This document shows positions 1 through 7,614 of a stretch of 12,282 bases of DNA, piece after piece; the stretch's first letter is position 1; every line of letters starts with the position of its first letter. The DNA comes from JBHENW01 sp046261875 (GTDB taxonomy: Bacteria > Acidobacteriota > Thermoanaerobaculia > UBA5066 > Gp7-AA6), in contig JBHENW010000032.1 in NCBI GenBank assembly GCA_046261875.1, positions 1 through 12,282 on the forward strand, read 5' to 3'. The position numbers and the translations under genes were made by a program. The notes under the pieces are model-generated. The model did not search any database, was not told the origin of the DNA, and worked only from the letters and a program-made list of their open reading frames with translations.

Positions 1-1623
1 GCGCGGAGCCTCGCCGCCTCCGTGGAGATGGCGACCGAGATGACGCACATGCCGCGCGCGGAGGTCGACGCCCGGCTCCAGCGCGGACTGCGGCACCCCG
101 AGTTCCTCCCGATCCCCGTCGTCGAGAACCTGCGCATCGAGGAGGTCGCCGCGATCCAGGCCAGGGCCCCCGAGCATCCGGAGTTCGCGATCGCGGTCTC
201 GCAACGCCGCCTCTACCGGCACGGGCGGTCGGCCGCCCACGCCCTGGGATACCTCTCCGAAGCGACGCCCGACCAGATCCGGCGCATGAAGGAGGTGTAC
301 CGGCTCGGGGACTGGATCGGCCAGAAGGGGATCGAGTCGACCTACGAACGGCTGCTCGCGGGGACCAACGGCGAGCGCCGCGTCATCGTGGACTCGCACG
401 GGCGCGAGATTTCCGAGGAGAACCGGATCGAGGCGCGCCCGGGACAGAACCTGTTCGTGACGATCGACCTGCCGCTCCAGCAGATCGCCGAGGAGTACTT
501 CCGCGACCGCGTCGGAGCCGCGGTGGCTCTCGATCCGAAGACGGGCGACATCCTCGCGATGGTCTCTTCCCCCTCATACGACCCGAACTGGTTCACCCGC
601 CGGGTTACCTCCCGGGAGTGGTCGAGCCTGCTCTCCAACCGCGACCACCCGCTGCAGAACCGCGCGCTCCAGAGCGCGTATCCGCCCGGCTCCGTCTTCA
701 AGGTCTTCATCGCATACGGCGCCCTGGCCCGGGGGCTCGTGGACCCCGAGTGGCGGGTCTTCTGCCCGGGGCACGCCAGCTTCTACGGGAGGACCTTCCG
801 CTGCCATCGGGAGGGAGGCCACGGCTGGGTCCATCTGCGGGACGCGATCAAGGTCTCCTGCGACGTGTACTTCTACAACCTCGGCCGCCGGCTCGGGATC
901 GACCGGATCGCCGAGATCGCGCGCGACTTCGGATTCGGCGAGCCGACCGGGGTGGACCTGTCCTTCGACCGGTCGGGTCTGGTGCCATCGGAAGAGTGGG
1001 CCCTCACGAAGCGCAAGGCGCGCTGGTACCCGAGCGAAACGATCTCGGTCTCGATCGGCCAGGGCCCCATCCTCGTCACGCCGCTCCAGATCGCTCGGGC
1101 GCTCTCGGGTCTCCTGCAGCAAGGCCGGCTGCCGACGCCGCACCTCTTCATGGCGGGTCAGGATCCGCGCACGGGCCGCCGTCTTCGGTATTCGCCGGAG
1201 TGGCGCACGAGCACGCTGCTGGAGCCGGAGAAGCTGGCGATCGTGAAGAACGGGATGTGGGCCGTCTTGAACGAGCCCGGCGGCACGGCCTACCTCTCCC
1301 GCGTGCCCGGGGTCGAGGCCGGCGGCAAGACCGGGACGGTGCAGGTCGTCGGCCGGGAGTCGCAGCCCCGGCCGGGCGTGGACGTCCGCAAGCTCGAGGA
1401 CCACGCCTGGTTCGCCGGCTTCGCTCCGATGGAGGACCCCAAGATCGTCGTCGTGGTTTTCGTGGAGAACGGCGGACACGGGTCCGCGGCCGCCGCGCCC
1501 CTCGGCAAGCTCCTCCTCGCCCACGCGGCCGGCAAGCCGATCGAGCGGCCTCCCGCGCCGTCCCCTCTCCAGCGCGCGAGCTTCTCCTTCGATCGGCCGC
1601 CCTCCGGGGGGACCTACCGGTGA
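1..1623 (+). CDS. mrdA: Penicillin-binding protein 2 (peptidoglycan transpeptidase), 5'-partial
   Basis: Transpeptidase of the elongasome, cross-linking new peptidoglycan in the periplasm with RodA. The reading frame is open to base 1, so the N-terminal membrane anchor and the first part of the pedestal domain lie outside the window; the GTG at 22 is not a credible start. The visible part has the rest of the dimerisation domain (to about base 480) and then the transpeptidase domain. The catalytic triad of motifs is intact: SxxK as SVFK at 691-702, SxD as SCD at 856-864, and KTG at 1327-1335. Between the first two lie Cys (763), Cys (802), His (820) and the Cys of SCD (859). The last two intervals (6 and 13 residues) equal those I recall for the zinc ligands D365, H371 and C384 of E. 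coli PBP2. The stop overlaps the rodA start by 4 bp, so the two are probably translationally coupled. Family assignment is very secure. Confidence 0.96.
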   Translation, partial: ARSLAASVEMATEMTHMPRAEVDARLQRGLRHPEFLPIPVVENLRIEEVAAIQARAPEHPEFAIAVSQRRLYRHGRSAAHALGYLSEATPDQIRRMKEVYRLGDWIGQKGIESTYERLLAGTNGERRVIVDSHGREISEENRIEARPGQNLFVTIDLPLQQIAEEYFRDRVGAAVALDPKTGDILAMVSSPSYDPNWFTRRVTSREWSSLLSNRDHPLQNRALQSAYPPGSVFKVFIAYGALARGLVDPEWRVFCPGHASFYGRTFRCHREGGHGWVHLRDAIKVSCDVYFYNLGRRLGIDRIAEIARDFGFGEPTGVDLSFDRSGLVPSEEWALTKRKARWYPSETISVSIGQGPILVTPLQIARALSGLLQQGRLPTPHLFMAGQDPRTGRRLRYSPEWRTSTLLEPEKLAIVKNGMWAVLNEPGGTAYLSRVPGVEAGGKTGTVQVVGRESQPRPGVDVRKLEDHAWFAGFAPMEDPKIVVVVFVENGGHGSAAAAPLGKLLLAHAAGKPIERPPAPSPLQRASFSFDRPPSGGTYR

Positions 1624-2717
1624 TCAGCCGCGTCATTCCGGTTCCCCGCCGGCTGGACCTCGTGGTGCTCGGTTGCGCGGTCACCCTCGCCGTCCTGGGG
1701 GTTCTCTTCGTCGCGTCGACGACAGGCGGCGGACGGCTCGCGGGGCTCGCGACACGGCAGGCCCTCTGGGTCGCGATCGGGATCGCGGCGATGGGCGCCG
1801 CGGTCCTCGTGGACTACCGCACGCTCCTCAAGCTCTCCTTCGCCATGTACTGTCTGAGCCTCCTGCCGCTGGCGTACCTGCTCTTCTTCGGCGAATCCAT
1901 CGCGAACGTGAAGTCGTGGATCCGGATCGGGGGCTTCCAGTTCCAGCCGGCGGAGCTCGCGAAGGTCGCGACGGCGGTGCTCGTCGCCTACCTGTTCGAG
2001 AACGAGGACGATGCGCGGATGCGTGCGGGCACGTTCCTCAAGCTCGCCGTGATCGTCGGGATCCCCTTCGTGCTCGTCGCGGCCCAGCCCGACTTCGGCG
2101 TCGCCTCCACTTTCCTTCCGATCCTCTTCGTCGGGCTCTTCTTCGGCGGGCTCCCCGCCCGCGCGTGGATCGCCCTCGGCCTCATCTTGCTCATCCTGGC
2201 GGGCGCGGGGTGGCTGCTCCTGAAGGACTACCAGAAGCAGCGAATCGGCACGTTCATCGACCCGGAGGCGGACGTGCTCGGCGCCGGATACCAGGTGCGG
2301 CAGTCCAAGATCGCCGTCGGCTCCGGCGGTTTCTTCGGCAAAGGCTTCCGCGCCGGCACCCAGAGCCAGCTGCGATTCCTGCCGGTTCAGCACACGGACT
2401 TCATCCTCGCGGTCATCGCGGAGGAATGGGGCTTCCTCGGAGTCATCCTCGTCCTCGGGCTCTTTGCCGGTCTTCTCCTGCGCGCCCTCAAGCTCTCCCG
2501 GGTCGCGCGCGATCGCGGCGGCGTCTTCCTCATCCTCACCCTGTCGGGAATGATCTTCTTCTCCGTGACGATCAACTCGGCCATGATGATCGGGCTGCTT
2601 CCGACGACGGGAATCCCGCTTCCGCTCGTCTCCTACGGAGGCTCCTCGGTGGCCACGACTTTCCTGGCGATCGGGCTGATCCTCGGAGTGGAGTACCGCC
2701 GCTTCGCCAACGCGTGA
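1620..2717 (+). CDS. rodA: RodA, SEDS-family peptidoglycan glycosyltransferase
   Basis: Polytopic membrane glycosyltransferase that polymerises lipid II during cell elongation and works as a pair with PBP2. The 365-residue product matches RodA length. Visible SEDS hallmarks are SWIRIGGFQFQPAELAK at residues 99-115, the segment DYQKQRI with FIDPEAD (203-218), the loop QHTDFI (257-262) whose Asp260 corresponds to the essential catalytic Asp of RodA, and GIPLPLVSYGGSS (331-343) near the C terminus. About ten hydrophobic membrane segments can be seen. I chose GTG at 1620: the longer open frame upstream (from 618) is only a shadow of mrdA, and this start gives the usual short N terminus and a GTGA overlap with the mrdA stop. 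A G-rich stretch just upstream in mrdA may act as ribosome binding site. FtsW is the main alternative, but adjacency to mrdA favours RodA. Confidence 0.95.
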   Translation: MISRVIPVPRRLDLVVLGCAVTLAVLGVLFVASTTGGGRLAGLATRQALWVAIGIAAMGAAVLVDYRTLLKLSFAMYCLSLLPLAYLLFFGESIANVKSWIRIGGFQFQPAELAKVATAVLVAYLFENEDDARMRAGTFLKLAVIVGIPFVLVAAQPDFGVASTFLPILFVGLFFGGLPARAWIALGLILLILAGAGWLLLKDYQKQRIGTFIDPEADVLGAGYQVRQSKIAVGSGGFFGKGFRAGTQSQLRFLPVQHTDFILAVIAEEWGFLGVILVLGLFAGLLLRALKLSRVARDRGGVFLILTLSGMIFFSVTINSAMMIGLLPTTGIPLPLVSYGGSSVATTFLAIGLILGVEYRRFANA

Positions 2718-4204
2718 AAAAGGAGCTCCTCATCAACGCCACCCCGCCGGAAACGCGGGCCGCGTTGCTGGAGAACGGACGGACGGTCGAGGTGCTCCAC
2801 GAGCGGCGCGGACGACAGGGTCTCGTCGGCAACGTCTACCTCGGGAGGGTGCACCGCGTCCTGACGGGGATGCAGGCGGCTTTCGTCAGCCTCGGCCTGG
2901 AGCGCGACGCGTTCCTCTATGTGGAGGACGCCGTGCCGCACCCGGTGGATCTGGAGCTCGCGGAGGAAGCCGACGCTTCGGCGGAGGACGGCGGCGGGGC
3001 CTCCGAGCGGCCACGCATCGACGACCTCCTCAAGGAAGGGGAGGAGATCGTCGTCCAGGTCAGCAAGGATCCGCTCGCCGGGAAGGGGCCGCGTGTCACC
3101 TCGAGCCTCTCGTTGCCCGGTCGCCTGCTCGTGTACCTCCCGGCGGTACGGCAGATCGGGATCTCGCGGCGGATCGGCGATGAAGCCGAGCGCGAACGCC
3201 TCCGCCGGATCCTCGAAGGCTTCGGAGACGAAGGCGGATTCATTGCGCGCACCGCCGCCGCCCGAGCGACGGAAACGGAGCTGGAAGCCGACCGTCGATA
3301 CCTGACCGGCCTGGCCGCCCGCATTGCGCGGAAGGCCCAGAACGCGTCCGCGCCGCTCCTGCTCCAGCGCGAGCTCGACCTCGCGCTGCGCGTGGCGCGC
3401 GACCTCGCGGGTCCCGACTTCGAGACGATCCGGGTGGACGACCCGCCGACGCACGCCCGCCTCGCCGAGTTCCTCGGCGCGGTGGCGCCCTCTCTGCTCC
3501 CGGGGCTGGAGCTCTACGAGGAGGGTGAGCCGCTCTTCGACCGTCACGGTGTCGAGGCGGAGATCGAGAATGCCCTGAAGAGCCGCGTACCGCTCTCCTC
3601 CGGGGGGTCGATCGTCATCCATCAGACGGAGGCCCTCGTCGCGATCGACGTCAACACGGGCCGCTATGTCGGCGAGGAGGACCTGGAGGCAACGGTCTTC
3701 GCGACCAACTGCGAGGCGATCCCCGAGGTCGCGCGGCAGATGCGGCTGCGAGACCTCGGCGGCCTGCTCGTCGTGGATTTCATAGACATGCAGGACACCG
3801 ACCACCGGAGGGAGGTTGTCGAGCGGTTCGAAGCGGAGCTCTCACGGGACCGCGCGCGCACGCGGATCCTCCAGATCTCCGAGTTCGGACTCGTGGAAGT
3901 CACGCGGCAGAGGTCGCGGGGGAACCTGGAACGGATACTCACCCGGTCCTGCCCGGACTGCGCCGGGAGCGGCCGCGTCAAGACGGACCTGACCGCGGCT
4001 CTCGACCTTCGTCGGGCCGTGACGAGGACCACGACCCTCTTTTCGTCGGGCGAGACCGTGCGGGTGCGCGTGACGCCGGGGCTCGCGCGGGTCCTGATCG
4101 AGAGCGAACCGCCGATCCTGGGGGACGTGGAGCAGCGGCTGGGAATCTCCATCGAGCTCGTGCCCGACGAGACCCTCCCGCCAGGGGGGTATTCGGTCGA
4201 GTGA
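2714..4204 (+). CDS. rng: Ribonuclease G/E family endoribonuclease
   Basis: Single-strand-specific endoribonuclease of the RNase E/G family, acting in rRNA maturation and mRNA decay. The 496-residue length is that of RNase G (E. coli about 489), without the long RNase E scaffold tail. An S1 RNA-binding domain covers about residues 35-130 and carries an acidic insertion (about 80-105) rich in Glu, Asp and Ala. The catalytic core has Asp312 in AIDVNTG and Asp355 in VVDFIDM, spaced 43 residues like the catalytic pair D303/D346 of RNase E. The zinc-link CPDC lies at 413-416, followed by GSGR. Start is GTG at 2714, in a 4-bp GTGA overlap with the rodA stop and with no clear ribosome binding site, so coupling to rodA is likely. 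A link with cell-shape genes is known: in E. coli rng (cafA) lies downstream of mreBCD. It is last before the terminator. Confidence 0.94.
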   Translation: MKKELLINATPPETRAALLENGRTVEVLHERRGRQGLVGNVYLGRVHRVLTGMQAAFVSLGLERDAFLYVEDAVPHPVDLELAEEADASAEDGGGASERPRIDDLLKEGEEIVVQVSKDPLAGKGPRVTSSLSLPGRLLVYLPAVRQIGISRRIGDEAERERLRRILEGFGDEGGFIARTAAARATETELEADRRYLTGLAARIARKAQNASAPLLLQRELDLALRVARDLAGPDFETIRVDDPPTHARLAEFLGAVAPSLLPGLELYEEGEPLFDRHGVEAEIENALKSRVPLSSGGSIVIHQTEALVAIDVNTGRYVGEEDLEATVFATNCEAIPEVARQMRLRDLGGLLVVDFIDMQDTDHRREVVERFEAELSRDRARTRILQISEFGLVEVTRQRSRGNLERILTRSCPDCAGSGRVKTDLTAALDLRRAVTRTTTLFSSGETVRVRVTPGLARVLIESEPPILGDVEQRLGISIELVPDETLPPGGYSVE

Positions 4205-4322
4205 GGCGACACTAAATCGCTTTGGATGAGTTGTTTACGTCGGGCTGGCGAGAGGCCTGGCCGCAGAAATAAAACCCGGGGAGCGGCCTGTTCTTCAAGA
4301 CAGCACGCGATACCTTCCTTCC
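4205..4322 (+). other. Untranslated region after rng, possible 3'-UTR small RNA
   Basis: I see no coding sequence here. The stretch is visibly more AT-rich than its neighbours and contains a possible 6-bp hairpin (4259-4264 with 4283-4288) around an A-rich loop. It runs directly into the strong terminator at 4323-4357. It may simply be the 3' untranslated region of the mrdA-rodA-rng message, or the RNase end product of it could persist as a small RNA. No convincing -35/-10 pair was found inside it. Confidence 0.4.
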
Positions 4323-4357
4323 CGGCCCCGACCTGAGTTGTCGGGGCCGCCTTTTTT
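4323..4357 (+). terminator. Rho-independent terminator of the mrdA-rodA-rng operon
   Basis: A perfect 10-bp stem (4323-4332 with 4340-4349, nine of ten pairs G-C except one A-T) encloses a 7-nt loop and is followed by CC and six T residues (4352-4357). It ends + strand transcription about 120 nt after the rng stop. On the opposite strand there is no T-run after the stem, so it should not act efficiently for the convergent ligase operon. Confidence 0.93.
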
Positions 4358-4365
4358 AGGCCTTC

Positions 4366-4441
4366 TAGGGGTCGTTCGTGCATATTGCATTTTTTGGACG
4401 GCAGGATCCCGGAAAATGCAGGAATGCACGATTGACCCCTA
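4366..4441. repeat. 76-bp imperfect palindrome, REP-like element (possible RAYT/Y1-transposase substrate)
   Basis: The ends are an 8-bp perfect inverted repeat, TAGGGGTC at 4366-4373 and its complement at 4434-4441. Inside, TCGTGCAT (4376-4383) pairs with 4424-4431, and TGCATTTT (4386-4393) pairs with 4413-4420. Only a 2/2 mismatch and a 2/3 bulge interrupt the arms, and a loop of about 16-20 nt closes the structure. A T-run lies inside the left arm rather than after the hairpin, so this does not look like a terminator. GGGGTC ends with internal TGCATTTT blocks resemble palindromes I associate with REP-associated tyrosine transposases, but no transposase is present here, so the element would be non-autonomous. 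The last three bases are the stop codon of the ligase gene. The palindrome is read directly; the family is inference. Confidence 0.7.
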
Positions 4442-6073
4442 TCTATGAAGGGAGGCGTAGAGTCCCTCGACCTCCTGGAGGGTCGTCGCCTGGGCGGCGG
4501 TCTTGTCCTCCCGGATCCGGACGATGCGTGGGAAGCGTAGCGCATAGCCGGAGCGGTGCCGTGTGCTCTTCTGGATGGTATCGAACGCCACCTCGAGGAC
4601 GACGTCGGGCGCGACGGCACGCACGGGGCCGTACCGGCCGACGGTGATCTTGCGGAAATGCGTCCCCATCCGGCGGATCTCCTCGTCGGTCAAGCCGGAG
4701 TACGCCTTCCCGATGTTGACGATCCGCTCGCCGTCGCGCACCCCGAAGGTGTAGTCGGAGAGCATCCCGGCCCGCTTCCCGTTGCCCTGCTCGACCGCCG
4801 TCACGACGACGTCGAGGGTCGCCACCGCCTTCTTGAACTTCCGCCACGCCCGCCCGCGCTTTCCGGCCTGGTAGGGCGAGTCAAGGCGCTTCATCATCAG
4901 GCCTTCGTTTCCCCGCGCCCGCGCTTCCGAGAAAAGGCGCTCGAGCTCGTCGGGAGTCCGGGCCCGCTCCACGTTGGAGAGGAGCAGTTTGCCGCCGGCG
5001 GCGATCTCCTCCAGCGCCGCGCGCCGCGCCGTCCAGGGCTCCTCGAAGAGCGGCTGTCCGTCCCGGGCGAGGCAGTCGTAGGCGATGAAAGTCACCGGGA
5101 ACTCGGCCAGGAGATCCGCCGTCGGCGCCTTGCGGCCCAGCCTCCGCTGGAGACGGAAGAAGGAGTCGGGCCGCCCGTCCCGGTAGGCCAGGATCTCGCC
5201 GTCGAGCAGGAAGGACCCTGGAAGCAGCGCGAGGCCGAGCGCCACTTCAGGGAACTGCGCAGTGACGTCGTCGAGGGTGCGCGAGAAGAGCGCGACGTGG
5301 GAGCCCGCCTTGTGCGCATGGGCGCGGATCCCGTCGAACTTGTCCTCAACGGCCAGCAGCTCGAGCTCTCCCGCGATCTCCTCCGCCTGCTCGACCGGCG
5401 AAGCGAGCATGAAGCCGATCGGGTGAAAGAGCCGGAACTGGATGTGGTCGAGACGCCCCTCCCGCGCGCGAAGGGCCGTCTCGCCGATGTCCCCGCTGTC
5501 GCGGTGGGCCCGGCCGACGGCCTCGCGGTCGAGGCCGAAGGCGCGGGCGACGGCTTCCTCGACGGTCGTGACGTCGGCGCCGATGCGCAACCCGCCGGAC
5601 AGGGTTTTGAGCAGGTACTTGCCTTCGACGGGAGACGCCAGGCGCAGAATCTCTTCGAGGGCCCGCTGTTTCTCTGCGGCCTTGCGCAGCCGGGAAAGCT
5701 CCCGCAGTCGCTCGTCCACGGCGCGCACGGTCAGTTGCCCGCCGGATGCGGCAGGCAGAAGGAGCGAGATCGCCTCCCCGAGGTCTCCGATCGCGCGCGC
5801 CGACGCGCCCAGCGTCTCGAGGTCCCAGCCGGTCACCTCCGAGGCCGCCTTCGCGACCGTGGACCAGCCCACCGAGGTGACCGCCTGCTCCCACTCCGCG
5901 AACGGCGCGCCGGAGAGGAGCCGAGCGGCCACGGGGAGGTCTTCCCGGACGACCCGCTGGAGGCAGCCGGCGAGGAGCCCGATCTTCGCGAGCTTCCCCC
6001 GCTCGCCCGCGACCTGCTCGAGCGTCTCCGCGACGAGCGAGTACGGCGTCGGGGCTTCGCCGGTGGAGCTCAC
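4439..6073 (-). CDS. ATP-dependent DNA ligase (Lhr/exonuclease-associated bacterial type)
   Basis: Seals nicks in duplex DNA via a lysyl-AMP intermediate; probably a repair ligase beside the essential NAD-dependent LigA. The 544-residue protein has an N-terminal DNA-binding domain (about 1-205), an adenylation domain (about 210-420) and an OB domain (about 425-530). Nucleotidyltransferase motifs are present: motif I KFDG with the adenylated Lys245, motif Ia SRTLDD (264-269), motif III LDGEIL (290-295), motif IIIa FIAYD (329-333), motif IV EGLMMKR (390-396) and motif V around WRKFKK (410-415). No polymerase or phosphoesterase domain is fused, so it is not LigD. GTG at 6073 is chosen because it overlaps the upstream exonuclease stop by 4 bp (GTGA); the open frame further upstream lies in the exonuclease gene in another frame. 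The TAG stop is formed by the last bases of the palindromic repeat, so the C terminus may have been altered by its insertion. Confidence 0.94.
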   Translation of the reverse strand: MSSTGEAPTPYSLVAETLEQVAGERGKLAKIGLLAGCLQRVVREDLPVAARLLSGAPFAEWEQAVTSVGWSTVAKAASEVTGWDLETLGASARAIGDLGEAISLLLPAASGGQLTVRAVDERLRELSRLRKAAEKQRALEEILRLASPVEGKYLLKTLSGGLRIGADVTTVEEAVARAFGLDREAVGRAHRDSGDIGETALRAREGRLDHIQFRLFHPIGFMLASPVEQAEEIAGELELLAVEDKFDGIRAHAHKAGSHVALFSRTLDDVTAQFPEVALGLALLPGSFLLDGEILAYRDGRPDSFFRLQRRLGRKAPTADLLAEFPVTFIAYDCLARDGQPLFEEPWTARRAALEEIAAGGKLLLSNVERARTPDELERLFSEARARGNEGLMMKRLDSPYQAGKRGRAWRKFKKAVATLDVVVTAVEQGNGKRAGMLSDYTFGVRDGERIVNIGKAYSGLTDEEIRRMGTHFRKITVGRYGPVRAVAPDVVLEVAFDTIQKSTRHRSGYALRFPRIVRIREDKTAAQATTLQEVEGLYASLHR

Positions 6074-7110
6074 GGCTCCTCGAGGCGCCGTTCGCCCGCC
6101 GCCGGCATGGGGAACGCCTCGACGCCGCGCCCCCGCAGGATCCGCGCGAAGTCGTGGGCGTATCCGTGCATGGTGATCACGCGGCGCGCTCCGACCTGTG
6201 CGACGTGCTCCACGAGCTCGGGGAAATCGGCGTGGTCGGAGAACGGGATCAGGACCTCCGCGTCGTAATCGGCGCGGGAAGCCTCCCGCACGGCCCATCC
6301 GGAGCAGTACACGATCCGGCGCCGTTTGACGTTGCGGACCATCGGCGTGCGCGCGCAGCGGGGCGGGGCGATGAGGGCTTCTCCCACCGCGGGCGGCCCG
6401 TCTTCGTAGGCGCGCGAGGTCGGGTACCGGAAGCCGGCCGCTTCGAATTCCGGAAGGAGCTTCCACGCGGCGCCGTGCAGGACCGTCGGGATGCCGGCCT
6501 CCGTGAGGATCAGGGCGGCTTCCTGCGCCTTTCCGAAGGCGTACGCCAGGACGACGGGAACCGTCTCCCGTGCGGTCGCTTCGCGGCACGCCGCGACGAG
6601 CCGGGACTCGATCTGCTCGCGCGGCGGGAAGTGGAAGACCGGCAGGCCGAAGGTCGTCTCGGTCATCAGGACGTCCGCCGCCGGGGTCTCGACGGGCCGG
6701 GCCGTGCGACCCGCGCGCCGCTTGAAGTCTCCCGTGTAGAGCAGCGACCCGCCGCCACCGGTGAACAGGAGCTGGGCGGAGCCCAGGACGTGGCCCGCGG
6801 AAACGAAGCGCAGCGCGTGGCCGTCCGCGCTCGGTCCCTCGCCGTAGGCGAATTCCCGCGTCCGTCCGTTCCAATCCGGGTTGCGCCGGCGGTACACCGC
6901 GGCGGTTTCCTTGGTGGACCAGATCTCTCCATGCCCGGATGCCGCGTGGTCCGCGTGGGCGTGAGTCAGGATCGCGCGGGCAACCGGCTGCGCCGGATCT
7001 ACGAAGGCGTCGAGCGCGGGCGAGTAGAGCCCATCGGGCCGGCTCTCCAGCCAGGGGCTCACGGTCTCGTCGAGCAAGCGCGCGAGGGGTTCGGGGGTCG
7101 CGGGGTCCAT
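6070..7110 (-). CDS. Ligase-associated DNA exonuclease, metallo-beta-lactamase/beta-CASP-like fold
   Basis: Predicted metal-dependent DNA nuclease of the family found in operons with ATP-dependent ligase and Lhr helicase; likely trims ends before the ligase acts. The 346-residue protein carries the metallo-beta-lactamase signature HAHADH (residues 50-55), GHVLGSAQ (106-113), YTGDFKRR (125-132), TETTFG (150-155), SDHADF (291-296) and HGYAHDF (315-321), which supply metal ligands and the SNM1/CPSF-like features. I prefer ATG at 7110: it has GAGGAAG just upstream and lies 16 bp after the SRPBCC stop. A TTG at 7158 would add 16 Pro/Glu-rich residues and overlap the SRPBCC gene. The stop overlaps the ligase start by 4 bp, which argues for a stoichiometric functional pair. 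The related tRNA-end and mRNA 3'-processing enzymes are less likely given the ligase partner. Confidence 0.9.
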   Translation of the reverse strand: MDPATPEPLARLLDETVSPWLESRPDGLYSPALDAFVDPAQPVARAILTHAHADHAASGHGEIWSTKETAAVYRRRNPDWNGRTREFAYGEGPSADGHALRFVSAGHVLGSAQLLFTGGGGSLLYTGDFKRRAGRTARPVETPAADVLMTETTFGLPVFHFPPREQIESRLVAACREATARETVPVVLAYAFGKAQEAALILTEAGIPTVLHGAAWKLLPEFEAAGFRYPTSRAYEDGPPAVGEALIAPPRCARTPMVRNVKRRRIVYCSGWAVREASRADYDAEVLIPFSDHADFPELVEHVAQVGARRVITMHGYAHDFARILRGRGVEAFPMPAAGERRLEEP

Positions 7111-7126
7111 CTCTTCCTCGGGGTCT

Positions 7127-7597
7127 TCAGGCTCCACTGGAGCCGGGGATTCTCTCAAAGAGCTCCCCGATCACCCGCGCCCGGTGGTGGAAGATCCCTT
7201 CGAGCTGGCGGCGGACAGAGAGCCGATGGGCGAGCCGGCCAAGGACGCCGAAAGGCAGCTCGTACTCGACACGGTCCTCCATCCGCGTGCCGCCGTGCTG
7301 CGGCGTGAACCGGTGCGTGTGGACCCACCGGCGGTACGGACCCCGCTCCTGCACGTCCTCGAAGAAGTCCTCCGGCTCCCACCGGGAGATTCGCGTCGTC
7401 CACCCCAGCGTGAGTGCTGCCCAGCGGATCCGGTAGGCGATGCGGCTCCCGCGTTCGAGAGGGCCGGGCGGCGCGCCGACGATTCGGAACCCGAGAGACC
7501 GTGGCGTGATTCGGGTGAGGTTGCCGGGGTCCGAGAAGAAAGCCCAGACCTGCGGCCGGGGAGCCGGAATCCACTGATCGCGTTCGAGGAGGTGCAG
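7127..7597 (-). CDS. SRPBCC-domain (START/polyketide-cyclase-like) ligand-binding protein, start uncertain
   Basis: Small hydrophobic-ligand-binding fold of the SRPBCC superfamily (COG4276-like); ligand unknown. The homologous part begins near LERDQWIPAP and goes on through VWAFFSDPGNLTRITP, typical of the first strand and helices of this family, then WTTRISRWEP and the C-terminal helix region around residues 120-150. Length of about 156 residues is normal. There is no ATG, GTG or TTG in frame near the expected N terminus. The CTG at 7597 is the closest tolerated start; family N termini (Met-Pro-x-Leu-His-type) suggest that translation begins at or within a few codons of it, and GTC at 7606 would align with the usual Met. 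The frame stays open upstream, but there it overlaps the dehydrogenase gene as a shadow. It lies 17 bp after that gene and just before the exonuclease, within the same operon. It is expected to be cytoplasmic, since no signal peptide is seen. Confidence 0.78.
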   Translation of the reverse strand: MHLLERDQWIPAPRPQVWAFFSDPGNLTRITPRSLGFRIVGAPPGPLERGSRIAYRIRWAALTLGWTTRISRWEPEDFFEDVQERGPYRRWVHTHRFTPQHGGTRMEDRVEYELPFGVLGRLAHRLSVRRQLEGIFHHRARVIGELFERIPGSSGA

Positions 7598-7614
7598 GGA
7601 AGGGACCGCGGGGC

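Noticed and set aside
618..1619. In-frame upstream extension of rodA
   Set aside because: The sequence is a shadow of mrdA; RodA homology begins after the GTG at 1620.
4366..4441. Palindrome as a bidirectional terminator
   Set aside because: Its T-run lies inside the stem, not after it, and a separate strong terminator for the + strand operon lies immediately upstream.
4556..6268. Long open frame (570 codons) on the + strand across the ligase
   Set aside because: It is antisense to a well-motif'd ligase, rich in Arg/Gly/Pro/Ala, has no recognisable domain, and is expected from high-GC codon bias.
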